The position numbers were made by a program, and so were the translations under genes. Below the pieces are notes generated by a model that saw only the letters and a list, made by a program, of their open reading frames with translations, ran no database searches and had not been told where the DNA came from. 45,430 nt of DNA from a bacterium (lineage in GTDB: Bacteria > Myxococcota_A > UBA9160 > UBA6930), in contig JAAETT010000039.1 of the NCBI GenBank assembly GCA_024228115.1, positions 1 through 45,430 on the forward strand, in the 5' to 3' direction. Positions within the stretch are counted from its first letter, which is position 1; each line of letters starts with the position of its first letter. This document shows positions 31,649 to 40,484 of this stretch, piece by piece.

Positions 31649-32274
31649 GCCACGCCTCCCTTGGTTTCGCCCGGCCCGACTTGCCCGGAGGCCGCACTGC
31701 TCAACCGGCGCACCAACGTCGTGCGACCCCGGTGCACCAATGCCTTCACCGATTTCTCACTCGTTCCCAGAGCCTCCGCAACCTCGGCGTAGGACATGCC
31801 TTCGACGGACGCGAGCCACAGGGCCGCGCGCTGGCGCTCGGGGAGCTCGGCCAGGGCCACCTCGACCGCGTCGCCCTGGCGCCGCGCCTCGACGACATCA
31901 TCCGTTGCGGGCGCGGTGCTCACCAACACGAGCGGAGCGAAGTCACCCTCCGCATCCTCCCCGGTGCTCTCATGGTGACTCCGTCTGAAAGGCCGACGCA
32001 GCTCGTTGCGTGCCACGTTGCCCGCGATCGTATACAGCCAGGTCGAGAAACGCGCCTCCGGGCGGTAGCGCTCCTTCGCGCGATGCACGCGCAAGAAGCT
32101 TTCTTGAAGCAGCTCCTCGGCCACGGCGGAATCCTTCACCATGCGTTCCAGAAAGCGGAGCAGGCGCCCGGCCCAGCGATCGAACAGGGCATCGAAGGCG
32201 GCTTCGTCGCCACCTGCGAAAGCCAGCATCAGCTGGACATCCTCATCCACCGCCTCCGGCAAGCTCGTCTCCAC
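31645..32274 (-). CDS. ECF-type RNA polymerase sigma factor
   Basis: About 209 residues with the sigma-70 region 2 (DEAAFDALFDRWAGRLLRFLERMV, then ELLQESFLRVHRAKERYRPEARFSTWLYTIAGNVARN) and region 4 (LPERQRAALWLASVEGMSYAEVAEALGTSEKSVKALVHRGR). It directs transcription of a stress or envelope regulon, held by the anti-sigma factor encoded next. The start is uncertain: GTG at 32274 gives a normal ECF N-terminus, whereas a TTG at 32343 would overlap the hydrolase stop as TTGA but adds 23 atypical residues. Confidence 0.85.
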   Translation of the reverse strand: METSLPEAVDEDVQLMLAFAGGDEAAFDALFDRWAGRLLRFLERMVKDSAVAEELLQESFLRVHRAKERYRPEARFSTWLYTIAGNVARNELRRPFRRSHHESTGEDAEGDFAPLVLVSTAPATDDVVEARRQGDAVEVALAELPERQRAALWLASVEGMSYAEVAEALGTSEKSVKALVHRGRTTLVRRLSSAASGQVGPGETKGGVA

Positions 32275-32339
32275 TCCAGGTCTACAACCCGCCTCGACCC
32301 TCCGAGTTGCGCAGTGAAGTGGGCGGCTTGGCTCCCGAC

Positions 32340-33167
32340 TCAATCATTCGCCCCCGGGGGATCATCCAGGAAAGCGAGGACCGCGGCGTTGAAGGCTTCG
32401 GTCTCCTCGATGTTGACGCAGTGGCCGGCGTCCGGGATGACGACGTGCTTCGAGCGCGGGAGCTTGGCCGTCATCACCTCGGCTGCAGCCTGGTAGGCAG
32501 CGTCGAGGCTCCCTACCAGGATCAATGCGGGAATCTGGATATCCGCGAGTCGATCCAGGGTCGAGGTCGCCGGACCGGCCACTCCACGGCCGAAGTGCGC
32601 CACACCGACAGGATCCTGGGCTTCGATCGCGCGGCCCGCGGACTGGGCGGCGGGCAGTTCCGGGCGGAGACCGATCGAGTTGGGTGCGGCGCGTCCGCTC
32701 GTATAGCCCCCGAAGCCCACGCGTTTGAGACGGCCGGCGATCCGGTCCACCTGAGCCTCCCAGCCGGCCTGGGCCTTGGGCTTCTTGAAACCGGGCCCGC
32801 TGGCGATCAACAACAGCGCACGCACCCGTTCCGGATGGGCCAGGGCAAGATGCTGCGAAGCGAGACCACCGAACGAAAGCCCGCCCACGACCGCCGGTTC
32901 GTTGGGTGCTGCCCACGCCAGCACCCGACCGAGATCGTCCACCACCTGCTCCATCGAGTAGGCGGCCTCGTTCTCGGGTACCTCGCTCTTGCCATGGCCA
33001 CGGTAGTCCCACAAGACGACGCGGTAGCCAGCCGCCACGAAGGGCTCGACCTGAGGACGAAAATTCTCGTGGGTCTGGCAATAGCCGGGCGAGAGCACGA
33101 GCGGCGTCCCGACGCCTGTCGCCTCCGCGTAGAGGCGCACGCCGTCGCTCGCGATTACTTCCGCCAC
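32340..33167 (-). CDS. Alpha/beta hydrolase
   Basis: A 275-residue alpha/beta-hydrolase-fold enzyme: oxyanion strand VLSPGYCQTHENF, WDYRGHGKSE, nucleophile S98 in GGLSFGG, and the late catalytic histidine in DAGHCVNIEE, with an acidic residue in LVGSLDAAY. It resembles 3-oxoadipate enol-lactonases and esterases; the substrate is unknown. It lies directly upstream of the ECF sigma gene on the same strand and may share its transcript. Confidence 0.85.
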   Translation of the reverse strand: MAEVIASDGVRLYAEATGVGTPLVLSPGYCQTHENFRPQVEPFVAAGYRVVLWDYRGHGKSEVPENEAAYSMEQVVDDLGRVLAWAAPNEPAVVGGLSFGGLASQHLALAHPERVRALLLIASGPGFKKPKAQAGWEAQVDRIAGRLKRVGFGGYTSGRAAPNSIGLRPELPAAQSAGRAIEAQDPVGVAHFGRGVAGPATSTLDRLADIQIPALILVGSLDAAYQAAAEVMTAKLPRSKHVVIPDAGHCVNIEETEAFNAAVLAFLDDPPGAND

Positions 33168-33184
33168 GTTGGCCTGGCTTGCAT

Positions 33185-34894
33185 CTAGTGAACCTCCATC
33201 AGGCCCGGCGGCACGAGTAGCGGTGCACCCGCCGGAAGCACGCGAATCAACTGGACCAGGGAGGCGAGTGTACCCGGTAGCGGCAGCTCGGGAGTGACAG
33301 CGCTCTGGATCCCACCAAAGAGCTCCATCAGCTCCTCGGCAAGGGGACGCGGGCGGGGGTACTGCACGAGCACCACGGGCGCATCGTCTTCCAGGTCGAC
33401 GAGTCGTTTGCCCTCGACCACGGCGTCACGTAGCCCGCCTAGCGAATCGACCAGACCGATCTCCAATGCCTGAGCGCCCGTCCAGACCCGACCCTGAGCA
33501 ATGGCATCGACCGCGTCCCGTTCCAGGTCGCGCCCTTCCGCCACGCGTTCCAGGAAGAGCTCGTAGACGCCTTCGACATCGTCCCGCAGCACGGCACGAG
33601 TCTCCTCCGAGAGTGGCTCCGATCCGAGCAGCAGGCCTGCGTGGGGGCCGCGGGTGATCGTCTCGACACCCACGCCGAGTTTCTCGAGCAAGCCACCGAT
33701 CACCGGGCGAAGCACGAACACGCCGATCGAACCCGTATAGGTCGTATGGTGGGAGACGATCTTGTCCGCGCCAGCCGCGACGTAGTAGCCACCGGAAGCA
33801 GCCATGTCGGACATCGAGGCAATCACGGGTTTCCCGGTCTTGCGCACGTCCTGCACGGCCTGCCAGACGATATCCGAGGCCAGAGCCGAGCCGCCCGGGC
33901 TGTTGATCCGAAAGATGATCGCCTGGACTTCCGGATCCTCGGAGGCTTCGCGAAGAGCCTTCGCCACCGTATCCGATGCCAGCACCGGCGAGCCGCCGGC
34001 GGCGTACTGGCCCTTGCCGATCAACACCGGGCCCGAGCCGTGCACCAGGGCAAAGGTGGCCTCGGGCTCGAAATCGAGCGCGTCCAGACCGACCTGGGCG
34101 TAGTCGGAAGCTTCGACGATCGGCTGGTCTGCGAAGCCCTCCATGAGTGCCGTCCAGGTCTGGACCTCGTCGATCAGGCCGAGCTGAATCATCGGCCCGC
34201 CGCCGGTGGGTGCCTGATCGATCGCCTTCTCGACGGCGCTGGTCTCGAGCCCGCGGCCTTCTGCAACGACTGCGAGGAAGCGCTCCTGGATCGAATCGAC
34301 CAGGGCCTCCTGCATCTCGCGGGCAGGGCCCGACATCTCCTTCGCGGCGTAGCTCTCGACTGCGCTCTTGTAGCGCCCGATGCGCTCGTACTCGATCTCG
34401 ACGCCCAGCTTCTCGAACAGGCCGCCCAGGAAGAGGTACTCACCGGCAAGCCCGACGAAGGGGTTGCGATGGCCCGGCGCTGCCACGATGTGCTGGGCGC
34501 CGGTCGCAACCACGTAGGACCCGTTGCCGAAGCCTTCGACCTCGAGGTATGCGACGGTCTTGCGACCGGCGTCGGCAAGCCGTGCGATGGCATCGCGGAT
34601 CTCCTCCACCCGGCCCCAGCCGAGCGCCAGACTGCGAATGCGGAACACGACCGTATCCACCCGGTCGTCCCGCTCCAGCTTCGCCAGCTCACCGAGCAGC
34701 GACGTCAATGAGCCTTCACCTCCGCCGGTGAGCCGCGCCAGAAGCGGATTTGCCGGAGCGTCCGCGTAGCTGCCTTGGAGTTGGATCACCACCACGCTGC
34801 CAGGCTCGACGCCCATCGGCCGGGTCTCGAACCAGAAGGCCGCGAGTACCGCCACCAGCAGAACACCGAGAATCCAACCTTTCGCTCGACTCAT
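33185..34894 (-). CDS. sppA: Signal peptide peptidase SppA, long (67K) type
   Basis: A 569-residue inner-membrane serine protease that degrades cleaved signal peptides. A single N-terminal anchor (WILGVLLVAVLAAFWF) is followed by two tandem SppA domains. The dyad is split between them: lysine K176 in GRYKSAVES in the first domain, and serine S367 in MSDMAASGGYYVA in the second. Size and dyad spacing match the E. coli form. The start has an AGGGACGAAG site. Divergent from the thiolase-like gene. Confidence 0.92.
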   Translation of the reverse strand: MSRAKGWILGVLLVAVLAAFWFETRPMGVEPGSVVVIQLQGSYADAPANPLLARLTGGGEGSLTSLLGELAKLERDDRVDTVVFRIRSLALGWGRVEEIRDAIARLADAGRKTVAYLEVEGFGNGSYVVATGAQHIVAAPGHRNPFVGLAGEYLFLGGLFEKLGVEIEYERIGRYKSAVESYAAKEMSGPAREMQEALVDSIQERFLAVVAEGRGLETSAVEKAIDQAPTGGGPMIQLGLIDEVQTWTALMEGFADQPIVEASDYAQVGLDALDFEPEATFALVHGSGPVLIGKGQYAAGGSPVLASDTVAKALREASEDPEVQAIIFRINSPGGSALASDIVWQAVQDVRKTGKPVIASMSDMAASGGYYVAAGADKIVSHHTTYTGSIGVFVLRPVIGGLLEKLGVGVETITRGPHAGLLLGSEPLSEETRAVLRDDVEGVYELFLERVAEGRDLERDAVDAIAQGRVWTGAQALEIGLVDSLGGLRDAVVEGKRLVDLEDDAPVVLVQYPRPRPLAEELMELFGGIQSAVTPELPLPGTLASLVQLIRVLPAGAPLLVPPGLMEVH

Positions 34895-34965
34895 GTTCTT
34901 CGTCCCTCGTGGGTTGTCCCCTACAGCGGGAGACAGCGCGGGACGAAGGTAACGTTCAGCAAGCC

Positions 34966-36543
34966 ATGCCCAAGCCCGTCTATATCGCCGGCGTCGGACT
35001 CACCAAGGTGGATCTCACCGGTAGGGTATTCGGCAGCATCTTCGACCTCTTCGCGCAGGCGTTCGCCCGGGCGCTCCAGGATTCGCGAGTCCGAAGCTTC
35101 GACGCCGTGCAGATCGGCATCATGGACAGCGAGGAATTCGAGAATCGGGCCAATATCGCTGCCAAGGTGGTCGACCGGTTGGGCCTTCGTGGGGTTCCCG
35201 CCGTCCGCAGCGAAACCGCATCCTCCACGGGGGCGGCTGCCTTCCACGAGGCCTACCACAAGATCGCCTCCGGCCAATGCGAGAGCGTGCTCGTGTTGGC
35301 AGGCGAACGCATGAAGACGGTGACCACCCAGGTAGCGACCCACATCATGTCGAAGACCGTCGACCCGGAAGAGCGACGCTTCGGCTTCACCATGCCCGGT
35401 TTGATCGCGCTGGTCACCCAGGCCTGGCTCGGCAAGGCAGGCATCTCCCATGAAGAAGCCCGTGCGACCCTGGCCCGGTTGATGATGCGGGCTCACGCCC
35501 TGGGCGCAGAGAATCCGCTGGCGGCATTCTACGGCAAACCAGAAAAACTCGAAGCCTACTTCGACGCGGACCAGAACTTTCCCGTCGCAACGCCGCTGAT
35601 GCGAAAGGATTGCTCGCCGATCTGCGATGGCGCAGCCGCGATGATCCTGACCTCGCGACCGGCCGGGCTACGCGTCGCCGGCCTGGGCTCCGCCACGGAG
35701 AGTTCCTCGGTGCTCGACCGCGATGCGCTCGATCATCTGGACGCGACCCGGCAAGCCGCCCGTGTCGCCTACTACCGCGCTGGCATCCGCGATCCGCGGC
35801 ACCTCGCCGGCCTCGTCGTCGAAGCCCACGACGCCTTCAACAGCCTGCTCCCGATCGGTCTGGTGGATCTCGGCTTGCTGCGCGACGACGAAGTCGTCGA
35901 AGCGCTCGTAGGCGACACGAATGGCACCCCGGGAGATCCGATCGCGAACCCGGTGACCGGAATCGCAGGGAGAGTGCCGGCCAATCTATCGGGCGGCCTC
36001 AAGGCGCGAGGCCACCCGGTCGGCGGCACCGGCCTGTTCCAGATCGCTGAATGTGCACTCCAATTGCAGGGTCGGTTTCCCAATCCGCGCGCTCAGGTGC
36101 ACGGGGCCACGATCGGCATCGCGCATTCGATCGGCGGACCGGGAAACAACGTATTCGTCACCGTCCTCGAGAGCAGCGAGTCGCTTCGCCTGCCGGAGGC
36201 CGTACCTGAACCGCGACTGCATTTCGAAGCGTGCGCGCCCCGACCCACACCGGATCCGGCCCAACTCGATGGTGCCCGGGCGGTGGTGGAAGCAGCCACG
36301 ACCATCCACATCACTGCGGGCCCCCAGGAAGGCCCGGTTCATGTTGCGGTCGTCAGTCTCGACGGCACGCGGGTCTTCGCCCGACTCGATCACCTGGCCG
36401 GGGAGGAGCTGCCCGAGGGTGCTCTCGCCGGGCAAAGGGTACGCCTGCTCGTCAAGGATGACGGCGATCACTACTTCCAGCTGGATCGGGACAGGGGCGG
36501 TATCGGCCAGCTCTTCACACGGATTCGGGCCGCGCTGAGCTGA
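34966..36543 (+). CDS. Thiolase-like protein without the nucleophilic cysteine, with extra C-terminal domain
   Basis: A 525-residue protein. Residues 1-405 have the SCP2/acetyl-CoA acetyltransferase thiolase fold: VLVLAGERM, KDCSPICDGAAAMILTS, AHDAFN (H288, D289), GGLKARGHPVGGTG (H350) and GIAHSIGGPGNN (H387). Where thiolases read E-A-A-C-A-S-G, this reads ETASSTG, putting S86 at the nucleophile. A further 110 residues (about 415-525) look like a small beta-rich OB/DUF35-type domain (VHVAVVSLDGTRVFARLDHL). It may be a non-catalytic or altered acyl-transfer protein. No DUF35 gene is adjacent. The start at 34966 follows a GGGACGAAGG site. Confidence 0.75.
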   Translation: MPKPVYIAGVGLTKVDLTGRVFGSIFDLFAQAFARALQDSRVRSFDAVQIGIMDSEEFENRANIAAKVVDRLGLRGVPAVRSETASSTGAAAFHEAYHKIASGQCESVLVLAGERMKTVTTQVATHIMSKTVDPEERRFGFTMPGLIALVTQAWLGKAGISHEEARATLARLMMRAHALGAENPLAAFYGKPEKLEAYFDADQNFPVATPLMRKDCSPICDGAAAMILTSRPAGLRVAGLGSATESSSVLDRDALDHLDATRQAARVAYYRAGIRDPRHLAGLVVEAHDAFNSLLPIGLVDLGLLRDDEVVEALVGDTNGTPGDPIANPVTGIAGRVPANLSGGLKARGHPVGGTGLFQIAECALQLQGRFPNPRAQVHGATIGIAHSIGGPGNNVFVTVLESSESLRLPEAVPEPRLHFEACAPRPTPDPAQLDGARAVVEAATTIHITAGPQEGPVHVAVVSLDGTRVFARLDHLAGEELPEGALAGQRVRLLVKDDGDHYFQLDRDRGGIGQLFTRIRAALS

Positions 36544-36623
36544 GCGGTGCCCGAGGGCATGCGCAACCGCCGCCGTGTTCCCACGAATACGCTCCCGATG
36601 GACATCCCGCGAGGGGCGACGTG

Positions 36624-37826
36624 TCAGGCGGATGTGAGTTCGAGGGTCGCGATCTCACGGGACGCCGCGATGCGGATCGCCGGCCCGGCCACACCTGCGC
36701 CGCGGTTCACGTAGAGGCTGGTCTCTCCGACCCGGAACAGGCCTCGCGGATAGCGAGAAATCAGCCGGGCCAGGTTCACGCGGACGGCCATGCCGGGCAA
36801 TGCGATCTGGCCGCCGTGGGTATGGCCCGCGAGTACCGCCGCGAAGCCCAGTCGTGCTGCCTGGGTCACGGCATCGGGACGATGACTCAGGAGGATCGTG
36901 GGTCCATCGTCGGGCAAATGCGTCCCAAGCTCTTCCAGTTCATCGAGGATCAGCTCCGGATCGGTCCACAAGCGCCCGGGGTCATCGATGCCCGCAAGAT
37001 AGAGGGGCGCATCCGTTGACAAACGCACGATCTCCTCGCGAAGCAATCGAACGTTGGGTGCATGAGCCGCAAGACCCTCGGCGACCGCCGTCGCACCGGT
37101 GTACATATCGTGATTGCCCAGCACGGCGAACACGCCGAAACGCGCTCGCAAGCGGGAGAGCCCCTGCGCTCCGGCCTCGACGAACGCCGGATCGAAATCG
37201 AAGAGGTCGCCCGTCAGTACCAACAGATCCGGCTGCATGGCGTTGACATCGTCCACGAGCCGATCCAGACGTTCGCTTTCCATCTTGTTGCCAATATGAA
37301 GATCCGAGATCTGGACGACACGAAGACCTTCCAACGATGGGTCGAGGCCCGGAAGCGGCAGCCGGGTGTTGGTCCGGTCATAGCGTGCCTGGCCGAGGGT
37401 GGCGCCCCAGAGGATCACGCCTGCAGCCGCCAGCAGTGCCGTGTTGCCTCCGAGCTGAAGCCACTCCCATTGGGTCTTCGGCGCAATGCCGACGGCGCCG
37501 AGCACCAACCGGGTCGGCAGCGCAAACGCCCACAACGCGACCACCGCCATGCCGAGCAGGAGCGTCGCCACCCCGGCCGTCATATAGCTCCGTGCAACCA
37601 CACCGATCGTTCCTTCGCGGCGCCGGGCGCGGCGCAGGGGTGCGTATGAAGCCACGTTCAGGCCGACCAGAAGCGCAAGGATTCCGAAGGCGATCGGCCA
37701 CGGGGGGACCGGGTGGCCTAGCACCACGACCCACAGCCAATGGAGGATGAGGGCCTGCATCGCCCCGAGCAGGAACGCCAGGGTACGAAAGACCTCCGCC
37801 ATGAAGAACGTGCGCAAGAAACTCAT
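36624..37826 (-). CDS. Membrane-anchored metallophosphoesterase (YaeI-like)
   Basis: A 400-residue protein with four predicted N-terminal membrane helices (about 5-145) and a C-terminal calcineurin-like phosphoesterase domain facing one side of the inner membrane. The metal ligands are all visible: ISDLHIG, LTGDLFD, LGNHDMY, LSHRPD and AGHTHGGQ. Many such proteins hydrolyse UDP-diacylglucosamine or nucleotides, but the substrate here is not deducible. The ATG at 37826 has a GGAAGATCG site; an in-frame start 15 codons upstream is poor. Confidence 0.88.
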   Translation of the reverse strand: MSFLRTFFMAEVFRTLAFLLGAMQALILHWLWVVVLGHPVPPWPIAFGILALLVGLNVASYAPLRRARRREGTIGVVARSYMTAGVATLLLGMAVVALWAFALPTRLVLGAVGIAPKTQWEWLQLGGNTALLAAAGVILWGATLGQARYDRTNTRLPLPGLDPSLEGLRVVQISDLHIGNKMESERLDRLVDDVNAMQPDLLVLTGDLFDFDPAFVEAGAQGLSRLRARFGVFAVLGNHDMYTGATAVAEGLAAHAPNVRLLREEIVRLSTDAPLYLAGIDDPGRLWTDPELILDELEELGTHLPDDGPTILLSHRPDAVTQAARLGFAAVLAGHTHGGQIALPGMAVRVNLARLISRYPRGLFRVGETSLYVNRGAGVAGPAIRIAASREIATLELTSA

Positions 37827-37936
37827 CGATCTTCCGAAGGACCCACCCCGTTCACAACCTACATCTGACACGCCAGAATCTGGTGCTGATCCTGACAGAC
37901 TTGCAGACCTCCACGCGCTTCGGCCACTCTACCCGG

Positions 37937-38266
37937 ATGAGTGATGCCGTGGCCCACTACAAGGAAGCCTTCGACCACTACCTGAACGAGCGCCTCGAGC
38001 CGGCGATCGAGGCCTACCGCCGCTGTGTAGAGGCCGACCCCGGCCACGCACGGGCCTGGAACGGGCTCGCCATGAGCCTCGAAAAGCTGGGGCAGCTCGA
38101 TGCCGCCATCGAAGCAGGCAAGAAGCTCGTCGAGCTCGAGCCCGACGAGCCTCTCAGCCACACCAGCCTTTCCATCTTCTATCAGCAGAAGGGCATGATC
38201 CCCGAGGCGGAAGAGGAGAAGGCCATCGCGATGCGTCTTCAGATGGCGGCGCTGAAAAAGAAGTAG
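37937..38266 (+). CDS. Small TPR-repeat protein
   Basis: About 109 residues containing at least two tetratricopeptide repeats: HYLNERLEPAIEAYRRCVEADPGHARAWNGLAMSLEKLGQLDAAIEAGKKLVELEPDEP. It has no signal peptide and would act as a protein-binding scaffold. The start could be ATG 37937 or GTG 37883; neither has a strong ribosome site. It lies 11 bases upstream of the methyltransferase gene, so the two are co-transcribed. Divergent from the phosphoesterase; a short CCAGA-A-TCTGG palindrome (37873-37883) lies in the gap. Confidence 0.75.
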   Translation: MSDAVAHYKEAFDHYLNERLEPAIEAYRRCVEADPGHARAWNGLAMSLEKLGQLDAAIEAGKKLVELEPDEPLSHTSLSIFYQQKGMIPEAEEEKAIAMRLQMAALKKK

Positions 38267-38277
38267 GGAGATCGTCG

Positions 38278-38952
38278 TTGGGCACCAAATCCCTGGGCCA
38301 GAGCGCCGAGATCTACGACTACGTCGTCGCCCACGGAAGCGAGCCTCCGGATGGTGTGCTCCGGGCGCTCCAGGAAGAAACGGCGGAGATCGGATTGCTC
38401 GCGGCGATGCAGATCGACGCCGAGCAGGGCGCCCTGCTCACATGGCTTACGCGGGCATTCGGCGTGCGTCGGGCGATCGAGGTCGGAACCTTCACCGGCT
38501 ACTCGTCCCTATGCATCGCCCGCGGCCTGCCCGAGGATGGTGCGCTCCTATGCCTCGATGTGAGCGAGGAATGGACGAGTATCGCCCGTCGCTACTGGGA
38601 GAGAGCGGGGCTCAGCAAGCGGATCGAGCTTCGCCTCGCCCCGGCGAACGAAACCCTGGAAGCCCTGCCCATGGAAGAGAGCTTCGATCTCGCCTTCATC
38701 GACGCGGACAAGACGAGCTACGCCAGCTACCTGGAGCATCTCCTTCCGCGGATGCGGACGGGAGGCGTGATCCTGGTCGACAACGTCCTCTGGAGCGGGG
38801 CCGTCATCGATCCAGCGCGGGTGGACCCAGACACCGAAGCCATCCGGTCGTTCAACGACCAGGTTGCAGCCGATCCACGACTGGACGCAACGATGTTAGG
38901 CCGCTTCGACGGCCTTACACTGATTCGAAAACGAGAACCGGCGAAGCGCTGA
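38278..38952 (+). CDS. SAM-dependent O-methyltransferase, CCoAOMT family
   Basis: A 224-residue class I methyltransferase of the caffeoyl-CoA/catechol O-methyltransferase type: AIEVGTFTGYSSLCIA (SAM loop), LLCLDVSEEW, FIDADKTSY (metal-binding aspartates) and VILVDNVLWSGAV. The substrate is unknown. The start is a TTG at 38278 supported by TAGGGAG eight bases upstream and by the conserved N-terminus YDYVVAHGS; no in-frame ATG fits better. Confidence 0.87.
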   Translation: MGTKSLGQSAEIYDYVVAHGSEPPDGVLRALQEETAEIGLLAAMQIDAEQGALLTWLTRAFGVRRAIEVGTFTGYSSLCIARGLPEDGALLCLDVSEEWTSIARRYWERAGLSKRIELRLAPANETLEALPMEESFDLAFIDADKTSYASYLEHLLPRMRTGGVILVDNVLWSGAVIDPARVDPDTEAIRSFNDQVAADPRLDATMLGRFDGLTLIRKREPAKR

Positions 38953-38961
38953 GAACCTGCG

Positions 38962-39498
38962 CTACGAACTCCACCGATCGGCACATTCGGCGATCCAGCG
39001 CCCATGGGCCCGAGCGGAGGCCAACTGCGTCTCGGTTGGCCCAGAGCCCGTCTTGCTGGGACTCGTCTCGGCCAGGGGCCCCCAATGGCAGCCCGCGGCT
39101 GCGAACTGATCCAGGCGGTTGTGCATCGGCACGAGCAGCAAGCCATGCTCGGCCAACGTCGCCAGCAACGAAATCAGGGTGAGCTCGCCGCCACCCCGCC
39201 CGCCCGCTCCTGCACTGGCGAATACCGCTCCCAGCTTTCCCTTCAGCTTGCCCTGCATCCAGAGCGGTGCGGTCCGCTCCAGAAACCCGCGCATCGACGA
39301 CTCCATGCCCGCCATATGCACGCCACTGCCGAGGACGATCGCATCGGCCGCAAGCAGCTGCTCGTTCCTTGCCTCCGCGGCACTCGTGAGGGTCACACTC
39401 TCGCTGATCTCCCGTGCGCCGTCAGCGAGGGATTCCGCCATGCGCAGGGTGCGGCCCGTCTCGGAGGCGACGACGATCAGGACACTCGTCGGTTGCAT
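38962..39498 (-). CDS. Flavodoxin-like NADPH-dependent FMN oxidoreductase (WrbA-type)
   Basis: A 178-residue flavodoxin-fold protein: phosphate loop SETGRTLRMAESL, ADAIVLGSGVHMAGMESSMRGFLE and AVFASAGAGGRGGGELTLISL, the FMN-isoalloxazine loop of WrbA-like quinone reductases. Shorter than WrbA (about 198). A low-specificity quinone or stress reductase is likely. It lies six bases after the RluA-type gene stop on the same strand. Confidence 0.82.
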   Translation of the reverse strand: MQPTSVLIVVASETGRTLRMAESLADGAREISESVTLTSAAEARNEQLLAADAIVLGSGVHMAGMESSMRGFLERTAPLWMQGKLKGKLGAVFASAGAGGRGGGELTLISLLATLAEHGLLLVPMHNRLDQFAAAGCHWGPLAETSPSKTGSGPTETQLASARAHGRWIAECADRWSS

Positions 39499-39504
39499 CG
39501 CAGC

Positions 39505-40449
39505 TCAGCTCTCCAATCCGAGCCCGTTCAACGCGGCAGAAAAATCAGCCGGCGGCTCGCAACTGGCCTCCACTTCTTTCCACCGAACCCGCTGAGCGTG
39601 GAGCATTTGACGAGGCGCCAGTTCGTGCTCCGGCCCGCCGTAGCGAGGGTCGCCCAGGATCGGGTGGCCCAGATGCGCCAGGCTGGCACGGATCTGGTGC
39701 AAGAAGCCGGTGGTCGGGCGAGCCTCGACCAAGCTGGCTTCATCGGTGGCCAGGAGCGAGCGCCAACGCGTTCGGGTCGGACGGCCGCGGCCAGGCCGAG
39801 CGTCATCTTCCGAGAGCACGCGAACCTTCGCAGGCCGGTGACGCCCCACACTCAACTGCAGGGCCAACTCGCCCTCGAGCCGGCCCGCCACGATCGCCAG
39901 ATAGGTCTTCTCGACTTTGTGACTCCTGAACGCCTCGCGAAGCCGCTGCCATGCCTCTTCCTGGACGGCGAACAACAGGACACCCGACGTATCGACATCC
40001 AGACGATGCACGACCCCACTGCGCAAGCCCCCTTCGCCTACCCCGACGACTTCCGGATGTCGTGCCACGAGCGCGTTGGCCAGCGAGCCACCCTCGTCGA
40101 CCTGGAGGGGGTGCACGGGCGTGCCGGCGGGCTTGTCGAGCGCGAGCCAACCGTCACCCGAAGCCACGATCTCGAGCGGGAGATCGGGCTCGGCGCGGGG
40201 CGGGGCCTCGCTGGGATCCGGCTCCCGCACCACGTGGATCCGATCGCCCTCGGCGATCGGTGCACCCTTGGCATCGAGCCCAACGGGGCGCTCGCGCCAG
40301 GTGACCGTGCCGCGGGAGAGGGCCCGCCGTGCGCCTGCCCGGGAAATCCCCAGGGAGGCCGCCAGGAACGCGTCCAGCCGCCAGCCATCCTCGTCCGGGC
40401 CCACCACACCTTCGAAGCCGCCCGGCGCGGGGCGGGAGTCTTCTGACAT
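39505..40449 (-). CDS. RluA-family 23S rRNA/tRNA pseudouridine synthase
   Basis: A 314-residue enzyme. An N-terminal S4-like domain (about 20-75, RLDAFLAASLGISRAGARRALSRGTV) is followed by the catalytic domain with D151 in VVHRLDVDTSG, YLAIVAGRLEG, and ARPTTGFLHQIRASLAHLGHPILGD. This matches RluC/RluD-type enzymes; which uridine is modified is not clear. Divergent from cimA with 35 bases between starts. Confidence 0.88.
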   Translation of the reverse strand: MSEDSRPAPGGFEGVVGPDEDGWRLDAFLAASLGISRAGARRALSRGTVTWRERPVGLDAKGAPIAEGDRIHVVREPDPSEAPPRAEPDLPLEIVASGDGWLALDKPAGTPVHPLQVDEGGSLANALVARHPEVVGVGEGGLRSGVVHRLDVDTSGVLLFAVQEEAWQRLREAFRSHKVEKTYLAIVAGRLEGELALQLSVGRHRPAKVRVLSEDDARPGRGRPTRTRWRSLLATDEASLVEARPTTGFLHQIRASLAHLGHPILGDPRYGGPEHELAPRQMLHAQRVRWKEVEASCEPPADFSAALNGLGLES

Positions 40450-40484
40450 GGGTAGAGTCTACCGTTCGCGGAGGATCCAACCGA

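Noticed and set aside
30586-32496. 636-codon plus-strand open frame
   Set aside because: Antisense to four well-supported genes (ECF operon and hydrolase); arginine/proline/serine-rich composition typical of a shadow frame.
34899-34947. TTCGTCCC ... GGGACGAA inverted repeat between sppA and the thiolase-like gene
   Set aside because: Each arm is simply the ribosome-binding site region of one of the two divergent genes, which happen to be alike.
37873-37883. CCAGA-A-TCTGG palindrome upstream of the TPR gene
   Set aside because: Eleven bases only, no second site and no regulator nearby; expected by chance several times in a window of this size.
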